From: NORP110 sp051251595
GTDB taxonomy: Bacteria > Pseudomonadota > Alphaproteobacteria > Rhodobacterales > Rhodobacteraceae
DNA length: 64,000 bases
Reading direction: 5' to 3'
Assembly (NCBI GenBank): GCA_051251595.1
Contig: JBPOFA010000012.1
Span: 1-64,000, forward strand
Of the stretch, positions 32,635-41,681 are shown in pieces (positions within the stretch are counted from its first letter, which is position 1; each line of letters begins with the position of its first letter). A program made the position numbers and the translations under genes. The notes under the pieces were generated by a model. It was not told the origin of the DNA. It ran no database searches and worked only from the letters and a program-made list of their open reading frames with translations.

Positions 32635-34611
32635 TTGAAGTATCGTTCTGATATTGACGGTTTGCGCACGATCGCAGTGCTTCCCGTGTTGTTTTACCAT
32701 GCGGGACTTGGATTTCCGGGCGGGTTCGTCGGGGTCGACGTATTTTTCGTAATTTCGGGCTATTTGATAACGCTGCTCATCGCGTCTGAAATTAGCGAGG
32801 GCAATTTTACGATCCTGAATTTCTACGAAAGACGGGCTCGTCGAATATTTCCAGCACTATTCGCGATGATGGCGGCGACATTGTTGGCGGCGGCAGTGAT
32901 TATGATCCCGGTGGATTTGATGGATTTTGGACAATCCATCATGTCTACGACGCTTTTCGCGGGGAACATCTGGTTCTATGCGCAGCTTGGATATTTCAAC
33001 GAAGCGTCAGAGCTTCAACCCTTGTTGCACACCTGGTCGCTTGGGGTTGAAGAGCAATATTACATTGTATTCCCCTTATTACTTATCGCGCTCAATCGGT
33101 ATGGGGCCCTAAAACGGGTTTTTGCCTGGGTCTTGGTGTTGGCCATTATATCATTCGCGGCCGCTGTTTACACGTTGCCAAATGACCCGGACGCGGCGTT
33201 CTATCTACCGCATTTGCGCGCATGGGAGTTGTTGATTGGGTCGCTCTTGGGGCTTTCCGTGTGGCGGGGCATCGTGCGCCCTTTCAGAACACATCTGTTC
33301 GTTACCAATCTACTGTCGCTTGCTGGTCTCGTGGCCATCGCCTGGCCGGTTCTGGCCTACGGCCCTGAAACAGCATTTCCGGGACTGGCAGCTTTGCCGC
33401 CCTGCCTGGGGGCCGCGCTATTGATCGCGACCGGAAACAACCCCGATAGCATTGGGGCAAAGCTTTTGTCTTTGCGGCCCATGGTGTTCGTCGGAAAGCT
33501 TTCCTACTCGCTTTATCTTTGGCATTGGCCTTTCATTTCGCTGGCATTCTATATGGTCGGCCCCTTAAGCCCAGCGCTTGGAGTTGGGTGTCTTATCGTG
33601 TCGAGTTTCGCGGCCTACCTGTCCTGGCGGTACATCGAACAGCCCTTCCGCAACAAGGACACTGTTGGACGACGGGCAATATTTGCCTCGTCAATTGTTG
33701 GCATGGCTAGCATGCTGTGTGTTGGTTTGATTTTTTGGCAGTCGAGTGGCTTTCCCAAGCGTATGGGGCCAGAATTTGTACAACTCGCCAAACCAAAATT
33801 CCACGTGCATAATCGAAAAGAATGCTACAAAATCACGCCAACGCGTGCCGCAGCAGGTGACGTGTGTTTGCGTGGAGCAAAAGAAAAAGCCGCAAGTTTT
33901 TTGCTGCTCGGGGACAGCCATGCGGACTCTCTCAGTCCAGCCATTTTTGCGGCTGCCAAACAATTGAAACTCTCTGGTTACCAATACACGGGCCCAGGAT
34001 CAGTTCTGTTTCCTGGTGTGTACCGGCTAGGAAAACCACATCCACAATCGGTCACTGCACTGCAAAAATTTCTGGATGAAAGACCCTCAGTTAAGACCCT
34101 AATCATCACCCAGTTTTGGCTACATATCTTTACAGGCTACACGTATCGTCACTCTGGCACAATTATGGCGGATGCGGATTACGATGGGTCCGGAACCGCC
34201 TATAATCCAACCGCGATCAAACACGGCCTAACGCGCCTTGCAGCACTTTTTCCAGATCGAAAAATCATTTTGCTGGATGACATTCCGACTGGCCGGAAGA
34301 TGGACATTCGCTCGGGCTTGCGTTTGATGCGGTTCAATTTGGTTCCTGTCGAAGGAATGCCCGTGTCTGAGTATCAGGCACAGAAAGCCCTGTATGAACC
34401 CTATCTGATTGAGATCGCGAATGCGGTCGACAACATCGAATACTGGCCGTTTTTCGATGCCGTCTGCAATGATGAATTCTGTCCGCTCTTTGACGGCGAC
34501 GTTTTGCTATATTCAAATGGCGATCACATCAGCTGGAAAGGGGCTTTGCGCCTTACCGATCAGGCGGTTGATTTGCTTTCGACCCTGCCCCCCGGAAAAA
34601 GCGGATCCTAA
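32635..34611 (+). CDS. OafA-type acyltransferase with SGNH domain
   Basis: This 658-residue integral membrane acyltransferase-3 protein is fused to a C-terminal SGNH hydrolase-like domain, the layout of O-acetyltransferases that modify lipopolysaccharide O-antigen or other surface glycans. The family start YRSDIDGLRTIAVLPVLFYH (about 3-22), then FFVISGYL, the FYERRARRIFPAL loop and about ten membrane segments precede LLGDSHADSLSPA (about 424, the SGNH nucleophile block) and NGDHISWKG near the end with the D-x-H pair. The start is TTG at 32635 with AGGA 8 nt upstream. Lower GC than its neighbours and flanking marC copies suggest gene acquisition. Confidence 0.92.
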   Translation: MKYRSDIDGLRTIAVLPVLFYHAGLGFPGGFVGVDVFFVISGYLITLLIASEISEGNFTILNFYERRARRIFPALFAMMAATLLAAAVIMIPVDLMDFGQSIMSTTLFAGNIWFYAQLGYFNEASELQPLLHTWSLGVEEQYYIVFPLLLIALNRYGALKRVFAWVLVLAIISFAAAVYTLPNDPDAAFYLPHLRAWELLIGSLLGLSVWRGIVRPFRTHLFVTNLLSLAGLVAIAWPVLAYGPETAFPGLAALPPCLGAALLIATGNNPDSIGAKLLSLRPMVFVGKLSYSLYLWHWPFISLAFYMVGPLSPALGVGCLIVSSFAAYLSWRYIEQPFRNKDTVGRRAIFASSIVGMASMLCVGLIFWQSSGFPKRMGPEFVQLAKPKFHVHNRKECYKITPTRAAAGDVCLRGAKEKAASFLLLGDSHADSLSPAIFAAAKQLKLSGYQYTGPGSVLFPGVYRLGKPHPQSVTALQKFLDERPSVKTLIITQFWLHIFTGYTYRHSGTIMADADYDGSGTAYNPTAIKHGLTRLAALFPDRKIILLDDIPTGRKMDIRSGLRLMRFNLVPVEGMPVSEYQAQKALYEPYLIEIANAVDNIEYWPFFDAVCNDEFCPLFDGDVLLYSNGDHISWKGALRLTDQAVDLLSTLPPGKSGS

Positions 34612-34614
34612 GAA

Positions 34615-34634
34615 CCATTTGGACCTCCAAATGG
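34615..34634 (+). terminator. Perfect 9-bp hairpin after the acyltransferase
   Basis: Arms 34615-34623 and 34626-34634 are exact reverse complements around two bases. It lies 3 bp after the stop. There is no T run, so if it ends transcription it would need another mechanism; it may stabilise the 3' end. Confidence 0.35.
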
Positions 34635-34840
34635 TGTCGCGGTCCGTTCAGGTGTTCTGGGTTTCATTCTTTCAACGAGAGGATTATCCCTAGCGCCGTG
34701 CCGAATTTCCTGATTTGGTCCGGTTCAAGACGGGTCTTCCTGGCCCAATTTTAAGTAATTTCCGCAGTCGTGGTCCAAGTTAGGTGAACTGGTCGTGAAA
34801 ACCACATTGTGCTGCACAAAGACATTTGAAGGAGAAAGAC

Positions 34841-35479
34841 ATGGGAAGTGAGTTGCTGGAACGTTTTGTGACGTTATGGGTCGTGATTGATCCGATTGGC
34901 ACTGTCCCGGTCTTTGTCGCCGTGACCGCTGGCATGGCCAAGGCGGCGCAGCGGGCCACCGCTTTGCAGGCCGCGATTGTCAGTGCTTGTGTGTTGCTGT
35001 TCTTTTTGGTGCTGGGGCAGCTGTTGATCGATGCGCTGGGCATCGGGCTGAATTCATTCCAGGTGGCCGGTGGTATCGTTTTGTTTCTGTTTGCGTTGAC
35101 CATGATTTTTGGAGAGAGCAAGCCAGAACAGGAACGTCAGGACGCGGTCGAGACGGCCGAAGAGCCAGATGCGCCGATTGTTGGGATTTTCCCATTGGCG
35201 GTTCCGTCGCTGGCCTCGCCTGGTGCGATGTTGGCGATTGTGATGTTGACGGACAATACCGAATACACGATCCCCGATCAGGCGTTGACCGCTATCGTGA
35301 TGCTAAGTGTCATCTTTGTTGCGTGGCTGATGATGTTGGCCTCTGGCACGATCCTGCGCTTTATTGGCTTGGCTGGGGCTGCGATTGTCAGCCGGGTGAT
35401 GGGGCTGATTCTGGCCTCTGTGGCAGCGAATTCTGTGCTGTCGGCCTTGCTGAATATTTTTCAGACCGGGGTTTTATGA
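34841..35479 (+). CDS. MarC family integral membrane protein
   Basis: This 212-residue intact member of the MarC family (UPF0056) has six hydrophobic segments. The family start FVTLWVVIDPIGTVPVFVA (about 8-26) and PLAVPSLASPGAMLAIVML (about 121-139) are conserved. Family members are multi-pass proteins of unclear transport function. GAAGGAG lies at good spacing before the ATG. A decayed copy lies 2.3 kb upstream, on the other side of the acyltransferase. Confidence 0.92.
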   Translation: MGSELLERFVTLWVVIDPIGTVPVFVAVTAGMAKAAQRATALQAAIVSACVLLFFLVLGQLLIDALGIGLNSFQVAGGIVLFLFALTMIFGESKPEQERQDAVETAEEPDAPIVGIFPLAVPSLASPGAMLAIVMLTDNTEYTIPDQALTAIVMLSVIFVAWLMMLASGTILRFIGLAGAAIVSRVMGLILASVAANSVLSALLNIFQTGVL

Positions 35480-35655
35480 CCGGTTTGGAGACATGGACCA
35501 AGGAAAAGTATGACCGTTTCGAGTTTCCGACTGTTGCAATTCCGCTTCTGAAAGGAAGTGTTCGTGCTGGAGCGAAGCTCTTAGCCTTATCAAAACATTC
35601 AATTTTATTATTGTGATTGTGGGTGGGTGGCGCTGCATTGAGAAAGGGCGCTGCT

Positions 35656-37323
35656 ATGAAACGACCTGTTGTGACACGAATTGCCTTAGGGGCAGTGTTG
35701 TGCTCTGTCGGCGGGGCCGCTTTGGCCAAGAATTGTGGCAGCACGGGAAGCTTGGCTTATGTCGGGCGGACCAATGATTCTTCACGTTCGGTTTGGTTGT
35801 CTACGATTGATCCTGGAAGCTCTAACAGCTTTCAAGTTGAAGCGGCACAGGGTGGCGCGCTTGTCGATACGTTCGCGCCACGGGTTTCAGGGAAACGGTT
35901 TCGTCACCTTTCGATTTCGCCATTCGTGTCCAATGGAAATGGCAGCGCTCATAAATTATTCGACACGACAGGCAGCAATTGCTTGCTGGATACTCAAAAC
36001 CAAAAAGACGGTATTGTATTTCCGCCCTTTCCGTCCAGGCCGCCCTCTGGGGTTCGTCCTCCGATTGGGATACTTCCGCCGCCCGGTGGCGTCATGCCAG
36101 AACTGCCCAATGGGGTGAGGCCGCCAATTGGTGCCTTGCCTCCGTCGGGGTTAATGCCTGGCTTACCTGCGCGGCCTCGCCCGCCGATTGGGACTTTGCC
36201 GCCCGTTGGAAATGGCGGGTCTGGTGGCGGCTTTGGCGGTGGCAGCAGCAATGGCGGGTCCGGCGGCGGCTTTGGCGGTGGCGGCAGCAATGGCGGGTCC
36301 GGCGGCGGCTTTGGCGGTGGCAGTAGCAACGGCGGGTCTGGTGGCGGCTTTGGAACCACTCCGAACTCACCAGCATCACAAACCGGCAGTCAATCGGCCG
36401 GCATTGGCGGTGCCTCAGCAAGCGCTTGTACCTGGGACACTTCGGCAGAGCCGAACGTACCACTCTGTGAAGACTGGATGGCTGCGGGCGTGCAAAGTGT
36501 TCCTTTGACACCCGGACGGGATTTAGGCCCCGCGACCCCATGGAACGTCTGGTTTGACACAAACGTTTCGAACATTTCCGACATGCGCAATGGTCGCGAT
36601 CAATCCGGAGACGCCGTAAGCTTTGCCGGTGGTCTTGATTATGCCGTTTCGCAGGAAACTGTTGTGGGCGTTCAATTGTCCTGGGACAGGTCCAAAAACA
36701 CCGGTGCGGGTTCAGGGCTGGGACTGGATCAAACCACCCAAGGGTTTTCCATCGGCCCCTACGCCACCACCAAACTTTCCGATCAATGGGCCATGTCTGG
36801 CAGCCTGACTTGGGGGCTTTATGACAATGACATAAATTTGGTTTCTCTCTCTGGCAATTATCAGCAAACCCGCTGGATGGCAGATGTCACCTTGACCGGC
36901 CAATATGAATTTGGTGCCGATTACCTTCGCCCGCAGCTTGCGTTCAACTACATGCGCTTTGACGGCTCTGACTATACCTTGAGCGGAGCCATCCTTGGCA
37001 CGCCGGTCGCCGTAGGTATTGCTGGAAAACAAAGCACCTACGGAAGCTTTAATCCGTCGATCGAATTTGGCCGCGTGAACTGGGACAACGGCACGCTCTG
37101 GGTGCCTTATTCAGAAGTCGGGGCCCTTTATGAATTCGGGAGCGCCTATGACACCAGTTCAAACTTTGACCAGCCTTCGCGGTGGTCTGGGACCCTTCGC
37201 GCGGGGCTTAGACTGCGGGGCGAAGATGGGCTGTACGCTGATTTTTCTGTCGGCTATCTGAGCTTGTTGCAATCTGATCTCGATGTGGTCGAAGCCAGCG
37301 CCTATTTAGCGTGGGGGTTTTAA
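35656..37323 (+). CDS. Autotransporter-like outer-membrane protein with repeats
   Basis: This 555-residue protein has a signal peptide (ending near ALAK, residue 25) and a small N-terminal region. A Pro-rich segment with repeated RPPIGxLPPxG units (about 125-185) and a Gly/Ser/Asn repeat region (about 186-232) follow. The C-terminal 250 residues have alternating aromatic/polar strands and end in AYLAWGF, with the terminal Phe expected of an outer-membrane beta-barrel. The passenger is short and looks like a flexible stalk, so a surface-displayed adhesin or structural role is possible. AAAGGG stands about 7 nt before the ATG. Confidence 0.82.
   Translation: MKRPVVTRIALGAVLCSVGGAALAKNCGSTGSLAYVGRTNDSSRSVWLSTIDPGSSNSFQVEAAQGGALVDTFAPRVSGKRFRHLSISPFVSNGNGSAHKLFDTTGSNCLLDTQNQKDGIVFPPFPSRPPSGVRPPIGILPPPGGVMPELPNGVRPPIGALPPSGLMPGLPARPRPPIGTLPPVGNGGSGGGFGGGSSNGGSGGGFGGGGSNGGSGGGFGGGSSNGGSGGGFGTTPNSPASQTGSQSAGIGGASASACTWDTSAEPNVPLCEDWMAAGVQSVPLTPGRDLGPATPWNVWFDTNVSNISDMRNGRDQSGDAVSFAGGLDYAVSQETVVGVQLSWDRSKNTGAGSGLGLDQTTQGFSIGPYATTKLSDQWAMSGSLTWGLYDNDINLVSLSGNYQQTRWMADVTLTGQYEFGADYLRPQLAFNYMRFDGSDYTLSGAILGTPVAVGIAGKQSTYGSFNPSIEFGRVNWDNGTLWVPYSEVGALYEFGSAYDTSSNFDQPSRWSGTLRAGLRLRGEDGLYADFSVGYLSLLQSDLDVVEASAYLAWGF
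36211..36351 (+). repeat. 39-bp coding tandem repeats (13-residue NGGSGGGFGGGSS unit)
   Basis: Three full units at 36211-36249, 36250-36288 and 36289-36327 and a partial fourth to 36351 encode NGGSGGGFGGG followed by SS or GS. The DNA copies differ at only a few third positions, so the array is recent or actively homogenised and may vary in copy number between strains. Confidence 0.92.
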
Positions 37324-37392
37324 CCAGCAAAGTTTGGTCATTTACGTCTTTGCGGGATCCACCGCCCAACATGGCATACGGTCCCGACGCGC

Positions 37393-38187
37393 TTAGATGA
37401 GACCCAATTCGGCATCCGTTGCGGCCGGTCCGTATTTGTCTTTTGGGGGCCAGGGACGGTCGCGCCAGTCGGGATCAAACGTGAAACTGGATTTTTGCCG
37501 TCCGGGGGCAAGTGCGCCGTTGCCCATGCCAATCGCGTAGTCATAATAGACCTTGATGATTTCTTCGCGGCTTATTTTCTGCGCCGTCGGGTGGCCCTGA
37601 CAGGCTGCACGCCATGCGCACACACGGTCATATTCAGGTCCCGATGGAAGATCGAAGCCTTCGTAATATTCCAGAAAACTGAAGCGGTTGAAAATGGGTG
37701 CAAACACGGCCTCTGCCAGACCGAACCTGTCAAACAGGTACAGTCCACGTGGATTGTGATGGTTCAGAAAGTCGTTCAGGTCTCGGTAAAGAGCGAGCAT
37801 TTTGTCGTGATGTGCACCTTGCGCGGATTGGTCCTGATTGAGGACAAAGAGATAGCCCGCCATGGTGAACGGGCCTTCCTTGGCGATCAGCATGGATTCG
37901 ATCGCATGTTCCAGCGGATCCGCTCGCCGGATCATGTCACCGGGAACAACCTGATCGAGGTAATTTAACAAAACCAAGCTTTCGTTTACAATCTGCCCGT
38001 CCAGAGTTTCCAACACAGGAAGCGCCGTCACGCCCCGCGTTTTTGCCAAAAGGTCTGGGCTGCGCGATTTGGTGATGTCCACAACCTGAAACTCAACCGC
38101 ACCAGAATGCCCTTTGAGCGCCAGCAGGATTTCCAGACGTTGAGAAAAGGGGCAAACCGGGATGTGATACACGATCGGGCGGGTCAT
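37393..38187 (-). CDS. Glutathione S-transferase family protein
   Basis: This 264-residue protein has an N-terminal thioredoxin-like domain bearing PVCPFSQRLEILLALKG (about 9-25), whose Cys in CPFS recalls the omega/dehydroascorbate-type GSTs. LPVLETLDGQIVNESLVLLNYLD (about 52-74) contains the glutathione-contacting Glu-Ser. The C-terminal helical domain follows. The start at 38187 has AGGA 10 nt upstream; the longer frame to 38256 is not supported. It is convergent with the autotransporter gene. Confidence 0.87.
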   Translation of the reverse strand: MTRPIVYHIPVCPFSQRLEILLALKGHSGAVEFQVVDITKSRSPDLLAKTRGVTALPVLETLDGQIVNESLVLLNYLDQVVPGDMIRRADPLEHAIESMLIAKEGPFTMAGYLFVLNQDQSAQGAHHDKMLALYRDLNDFLNHHNPRGLYLFDRFGLAEAVFAPIFNRFSFLEYYEGFDLPSGPEYDRVCAWRAACQGHPTAQKISREEIIKVYYDYAIGMGNGALAPGRQKSSFTFDPDWRDRPWPPKDKYGPAATDAELGLI

Positions 38188-38508
38188 GTTCTGGATTTCC
38201 TGATGTTGATTGCGGGACTTCAGGACCAGCATGAAACGCCCCCCGACATCCTGCAAGTAAATATCACCGACCAGAAAGGCCTGCTGAAAACCGCCCGCGC
38301 CGCGTCATTAAGGGCGCGAACGCGGCTTGTGGCGGGGTTTGTGCAGTTAAAGGTTCCCATCGGGGCAAAATTCGGTTAGACGCGCGAAATCTGAGACGTG
38401 GTGCCGTGACCCAGCACCCACAAAGGAATGACAGGGTCGGCGGCAATGGGGCCGCCATGTAATCGGGAGACCCGGGATCGCCTGGGAGTGCTCCTTTAAG
38501 GAAAAGAA
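38188..38508 (+). other. GST-pnp intergenic region and pnp leader
   Basis: No gene is supported in these 321 bases. The part near pnp is rich in secondary structure: GGCGGC (38439-38444) pairs with GCCGCC (38451-38456), and CGGG/CCCG at 38463-38473 forms a smaller hairpin. In enterobacteria pnp autoregulates by an RNase III-cleaved leader hairpin. A similar leader role here is possible but unproven. Confidence 0.45.
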
Positions 38509-40641
38509 ATGTTCAAAGTAACAAAAAAAGAAATGCAGTGGGGCGAAGAGACGCTGACACTGGAAACGGGCAAGATTGCCCGTCAGGCTGACGGTTCTGT
38601 TATCGCCACTCTGGGTGAAACATCCGTAATGGCCAACGTGACCTTCGCACGCGAACAAAAGCCGGGGCAGGATTTTTTCCCGCTGACCGTTCACTATGGT
38701 GAAAAATACTATGCCGCCGGGAAAATCCCAGGCGGTTTTTTCAAACGTGAAGCCCGTCCAACCGAAAAAGAAACGCTGACGAGCCGTCTGATTGACCGCC
38801 CGATCCGTCCTTTGTTCGCACCGGGTTTCAAAAACGAAGTTCTGCTGATCTGTACAGTGTTGTCGCATGATCTGGTCAATGACCCAGACATCGTTGCAAT
38901 GATCGCGGCCTCTGCTGCGCTGACGATTTCAGGCGCTCCTTTCATGGGTCCAATCGGCGCATGTCGGGTTGGGTTCTCTGATGGGGAATACATCCTGAAC
39001 CCAGAGATTGACGATATGCAGGATCTGCGCACCAAGCCAGACCAGCGTTTGGATCTGGTTGTTGCCGGGACCAAAGATGCCGTCATGATGGTTGAATCAG
39101 AGGCTTATGAGCTTTCTGAATCAGAAATGCTGGGCGCTGTGAAATTCGCGCATGAGCAGTTCCAGCCGGTCATCGACCTGATCATTGATCTGGCCGAAGA
39201 AGCTGCAAACGAGCCGTTTGACTTTCAGTCACCGGATTACAGCGATTTGTATAAGGCTGTTGCCAAAGTCGGTGAAAAGGAAATGCGCGCTGCATTTGCG
39301 ATCACAGACAAGCAAGAGCGTACAAGCGCCGTTGCTGCGGCACGCGAAACCGTCAAGGCTGCTTTGAGCGAAGAACAGCTGGAAGATGCGAACCTTGGCT
39401 CTGCTATGAAAAAGCTAGAGGCGGGTATACTGCGCGGTGATGTCGTCAAGACAGGCAAGCGTATTGATGGCCGTGACACAACAACGGTTCGTCCGATTGT
39501 TGCGGAAACAGGTTTGCTGCCACGGACCCACGGGTCTGCGCTGTTTACACGCGGTGAAACGCAAGGTCTGGTTGTGACCACTTTGGGCACCGGCGACGAT
39601 GAGCAGATGATCGACGCGTTGCAGGGCATGTATAAATCAAACTTTATGCTGCACTATAACTTCCCACCTTATTCTGTCGGTGAAGTTGGTCGTTTCGGGT
39701 TCACCGGACGTCGTGAAATCGGTCACGGTAAACTGGCATGGCGTGCGTTGCAGGCTGTTTTGCCAGCGGCAACGGATTTCCCTTACACGGTTCGTGTTGT
39801 GTCTGAGATCACTGAATCCAACGGGTCTTCGTCTATGGCGTCGGTTTGTGGTGGTTCCTTGTCGATGATGGATGCGGGTGTTCCGTTGAAAGCGCCGGTT
39901 GCTGGTGTTGCCATGGGTCTGATCCTGGAAGAAGACGGATCCTACGCGGTTCTGACGGATATTCTGGGTGACGAAGACCACCTGGGCGACATGGACTTTA
40001 AGGTTGCGGGTACCGAAGACGGTATCACGTCGCTGCAAATGGACATCAAAGTTGCAGGTATCACACCAGAGATCATGGAAAAGGCGTTGGCCCAGGCCAA
40101 AGACGCGCGTTTGCATATCCTTGGTGAGATGAACAAGGCATTGGCCGAGACGTCTGACTTCTCTGTCCACGCCCCACGCATCGAAACCATGCAGGTTCCA
40201 ACAGACAAGATCCGTGAAGTGATCGGGTCTGGCGGTAAAGTCATCCGCGAAATCGTGGAAGTGTCTGGTGCCAAGGTTGATATCAACGATGAGGGTATCA
40301 TCAAGATCGCGTCTCCGAATGGGGATTCGATCAAGAAGGCCTATGACATGATCTATGCGATCGTGGCAGAGCCTGAAGAAGGCGCGATCTACAAGGGTAC
40401 GGTTGTTAAGATCGTAGACTTTGGGGCCTTTGTGAACTTCTTTGGCAAGAAAGACGGTCTGGTACACGTTTCTCAGATTGAGAACCGTCGCCTGAACCAT
40501 CCTTCTGACGTTCTGAAAGAAGGTCAGGAAGTTTGGGTTAAATTGCTGGGCTTTGATGACCGCGGCAAGGTTCGCCTTGCAATGAAGATGGTCGATCAGG
40601 CAACTGGTGAAGAGATCAAAGAGGAAGAAAAAGGCGAATAA
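38509..40641 (+). CDS. pnp: Polynucleotide phosphorylase
   Basis: PNPase is a phosphorolytic 3'-5' exoribonuclease of the RNA degradosome. The 710-residue protein has two RNase PH domains (GGFFKREARPTEKETLTSRLIDRP near 82 onwards; SDITESNGSSSMASVCG-like segment near 433), then a KH domain (IREVIGSGGKVIREI, about 568-582) and an S1 domain (YKGTVVKIVDFGAFVNF, about 627-643). AAGGA lies before the ATG. It has its own terminator. rpsO, its common partner, lies 8 kb upstream. Confidence 0.97.
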   Translation: MFKVTKKEMQWGEETLTLETGKIARQADGSVIATLGETSVMANVTFAREQKPGQDFFPLTVHYGEKYYAAGKIPGGFFKREARPTEKETLTSRLIDRPIRPLFAPGFKNEVLLICTVLSHDLVNDPDIVAMIAASAALTISGAPFMGPIGACRVGFSDGEYILNPEIDDMQDLRTKPDQRLDLVVAGTKDAVMMVESEAYELSESEMLGAVKFAHEQFQPVIDLIIDLAEEAANEPFDFQSPDYSDLYKAVAKVGEKEMRAAFAITDKQERTSAVAAARETVKAALSEEQLEDANLGSAMKKLEAGILRGDVVKTGKRIDGRDTTTVRPIVAETGLLPRTHGSALFTRGETQGLVVTTLGTGDDEQMIDALQGMYKSNFMLHYNFPPYSVGEVGRFGFTGRREIGHGKLAWRALQAVLPAATDFPYTVRVVSEITESNGSSSMASVCGGSLSMMDAGVPLKAPVAGVAMGLILEEDGSYAVLTDILGDEDHLGDMDFKVAGTEDGITSLQMDIKVAGITPEIMEKALAQAKDARLHILGEMNKALAETSDFSVHAPRIETMQVPTDKIREVIGSGGKVIREIVEVSGAKVDINDEGIIKIASPNGDSIKKAYDMIYAIVAEPEEGAIYKGTVVKIVDFGAFVNFFGKKDGLVHVSQIENRRLNHPSDVLKEGQEVWVKLLGFDDRGKVRLAMKMVDQATGEEIKEEEKGE

Positions 40642-40666
40642 GCCTTTTACCTTAAGCGAAATGAAG

Positions 40667-40696
40667 CGACCCGTCAGATATCTGGCGGGTCGTTTT
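40667..40696 (+). terminator. Intrinsic terminator after pnp
   Basis: CGACCCG at 40667 onwards pairs with CGGGTCG ending at 40692, with an inner CAG/CTG part, followed by TTTT. It lies 25 bp beyond the stop of pnp. Confidence 0.88.
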
Positions 40697-40709
40697 GCAT
40701 TCGGTGGGC

Positions 40710-41681
40710 TTACCCCGTGGCCGCGAACGGGCCGTAGGACTTTCGGTCAAAGGCCTTGGCAAGGGGGCCATGGTCCGGTCGCCATGTCAGGGCAAAGTCC
40801 TTTTGCGTCTTCAGCGGCGGAATATGGCGGGCCGCTTGGGATAGCCGCAGCTGATCCGCTGCCGACGGGAAGAGCGCGACAATTTCCAGAACAGAATCCG
40901 GGTCGAGCGTCAGGCGCGCCTGTTTTCCAAACAGGAAGCTTTCCGAACCGATGCCTTCTGCAAAGACGACCTGATGCTGATCAAACAGGAGGTGGATGAA
41001 TTCGATGTCGTGATCGGGCAGGATCACCTCGACACCGGGGATGCCAAGCAGCCGGACCGCAGGCAGGAAGGCCTCTTGCACGCCATAGAGCTGTTCTACG
41101 ATGGTGCCCTGCACAAGAACGCGGTGCTGTCTGGACACCAACAGGTCGCGAACGGGCAGGTTTTTGCCAAAGGCGTTTTTGGCAATCCGGATGGGACGCT
41201 TTTTTTCGTCTTCTTTCATCTCGGCATGGCTGACCTTGCGCCCGCCAATCCAGCGCAGGGGTTGCAGGCCAAAGTCATCGGTAAAAACCAAATCACCCAC
41301 ATGAAGCGTTTCTACAAGGCGCGGCCCTTCGGCGGTTTCGATATGGGTGCCAGCCATGAAACACGGGGCGCCATTGATCGTAATCGTCACCACCTGCGTG
41401 TCAGTGCCCCAGATGTCGGTCACCTGGACGGTGAAAGTATCAATCAGCGTGTCGCCAGGGGTCAGTGCAATAACGGCCGCGTTGGTGTCATCTAGATTAT
41501 AGGTCCAGGCCCCTGTGGCGGGATCAATGCTGGCTGTGCCATAGGTGCTGCCGGTTTGGATAGACCAGGTGTCCCCGGCATTATTGCCGCCCACATCGTC
41601 AAGATCACCATTGACCAGATCACCTGTGCCCTGAACAACGCTTCCCGTCGTTGTGCCGTCAATACTAGGAGGTGTGCCCAT
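40710..41681 (-). CDS. VCBS-type repeat protein with C-terminal Hint domain
   Basis: This 323-residue protein has no classical signal peptide. Residues 1-105 form one VCBS/cadherin-like repeat (GDTWSIQTGSTYGTASIDP, WTYNLDD, DTFTVQVTD). From about 107 a Hint_2 domain starts with the expected Cys (CFMAGTHIETAEGPRLVETL) and runs through DLLVSRQHRVLV and FIHLLFDQHQVVFAEG. Hint domains can cleave the chain before their first Cys. A Lys-rich loop (EMKEDEKKRP, about 155-165) stands within the Hint domain. It overlaps by 17 nt the end of a HlyC-type acyltransferase gene upstream. VCBS/Hint proteins are usually type I secretion substrates. Confidence 0.85.
   Translation of the reverse strand: MGTPPSIDGTTTGSVVQGTGDLVNGDLDDVGGNNAGDTWSIQTGSTYGTASIDPATGAWTYNLDDTNAAVIALTPGDTLIDTFTVQVTDIWGTDTQVVTITINGAPCFMAGTHIETAEGPRLVETLHVGDLVFTDDFGLQPLRWIGGRKVSHAEMKEDEKKRPIRIAKNAFGKNLPVRDLLVSRQHRVLVQGTIVEQLYGVQEAFLPAVRLLGIPGVEVILPDHDIEFIHLLFDQHQVVFAEGIGSESFLFGKQARLTLDPDSVLEIVALFPSAADQLRLSQAARHIPPLKTQKDFALTWRPDHGPLAKAFDRKSYGPFAATG

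Noticed and set aside
36211..36351. Repeat array considered as CRISPR
   Set aside because: Units are in frame, encode Gly/Ser repeats, have no variable spacers, and no cas genes are near.
40710..41681. Hint domain considered as an intein
   Set aside because: It lies at the C-terminus with no downstream extein or splice junction, so splicing is not expected; cleavage is the likelier activity.
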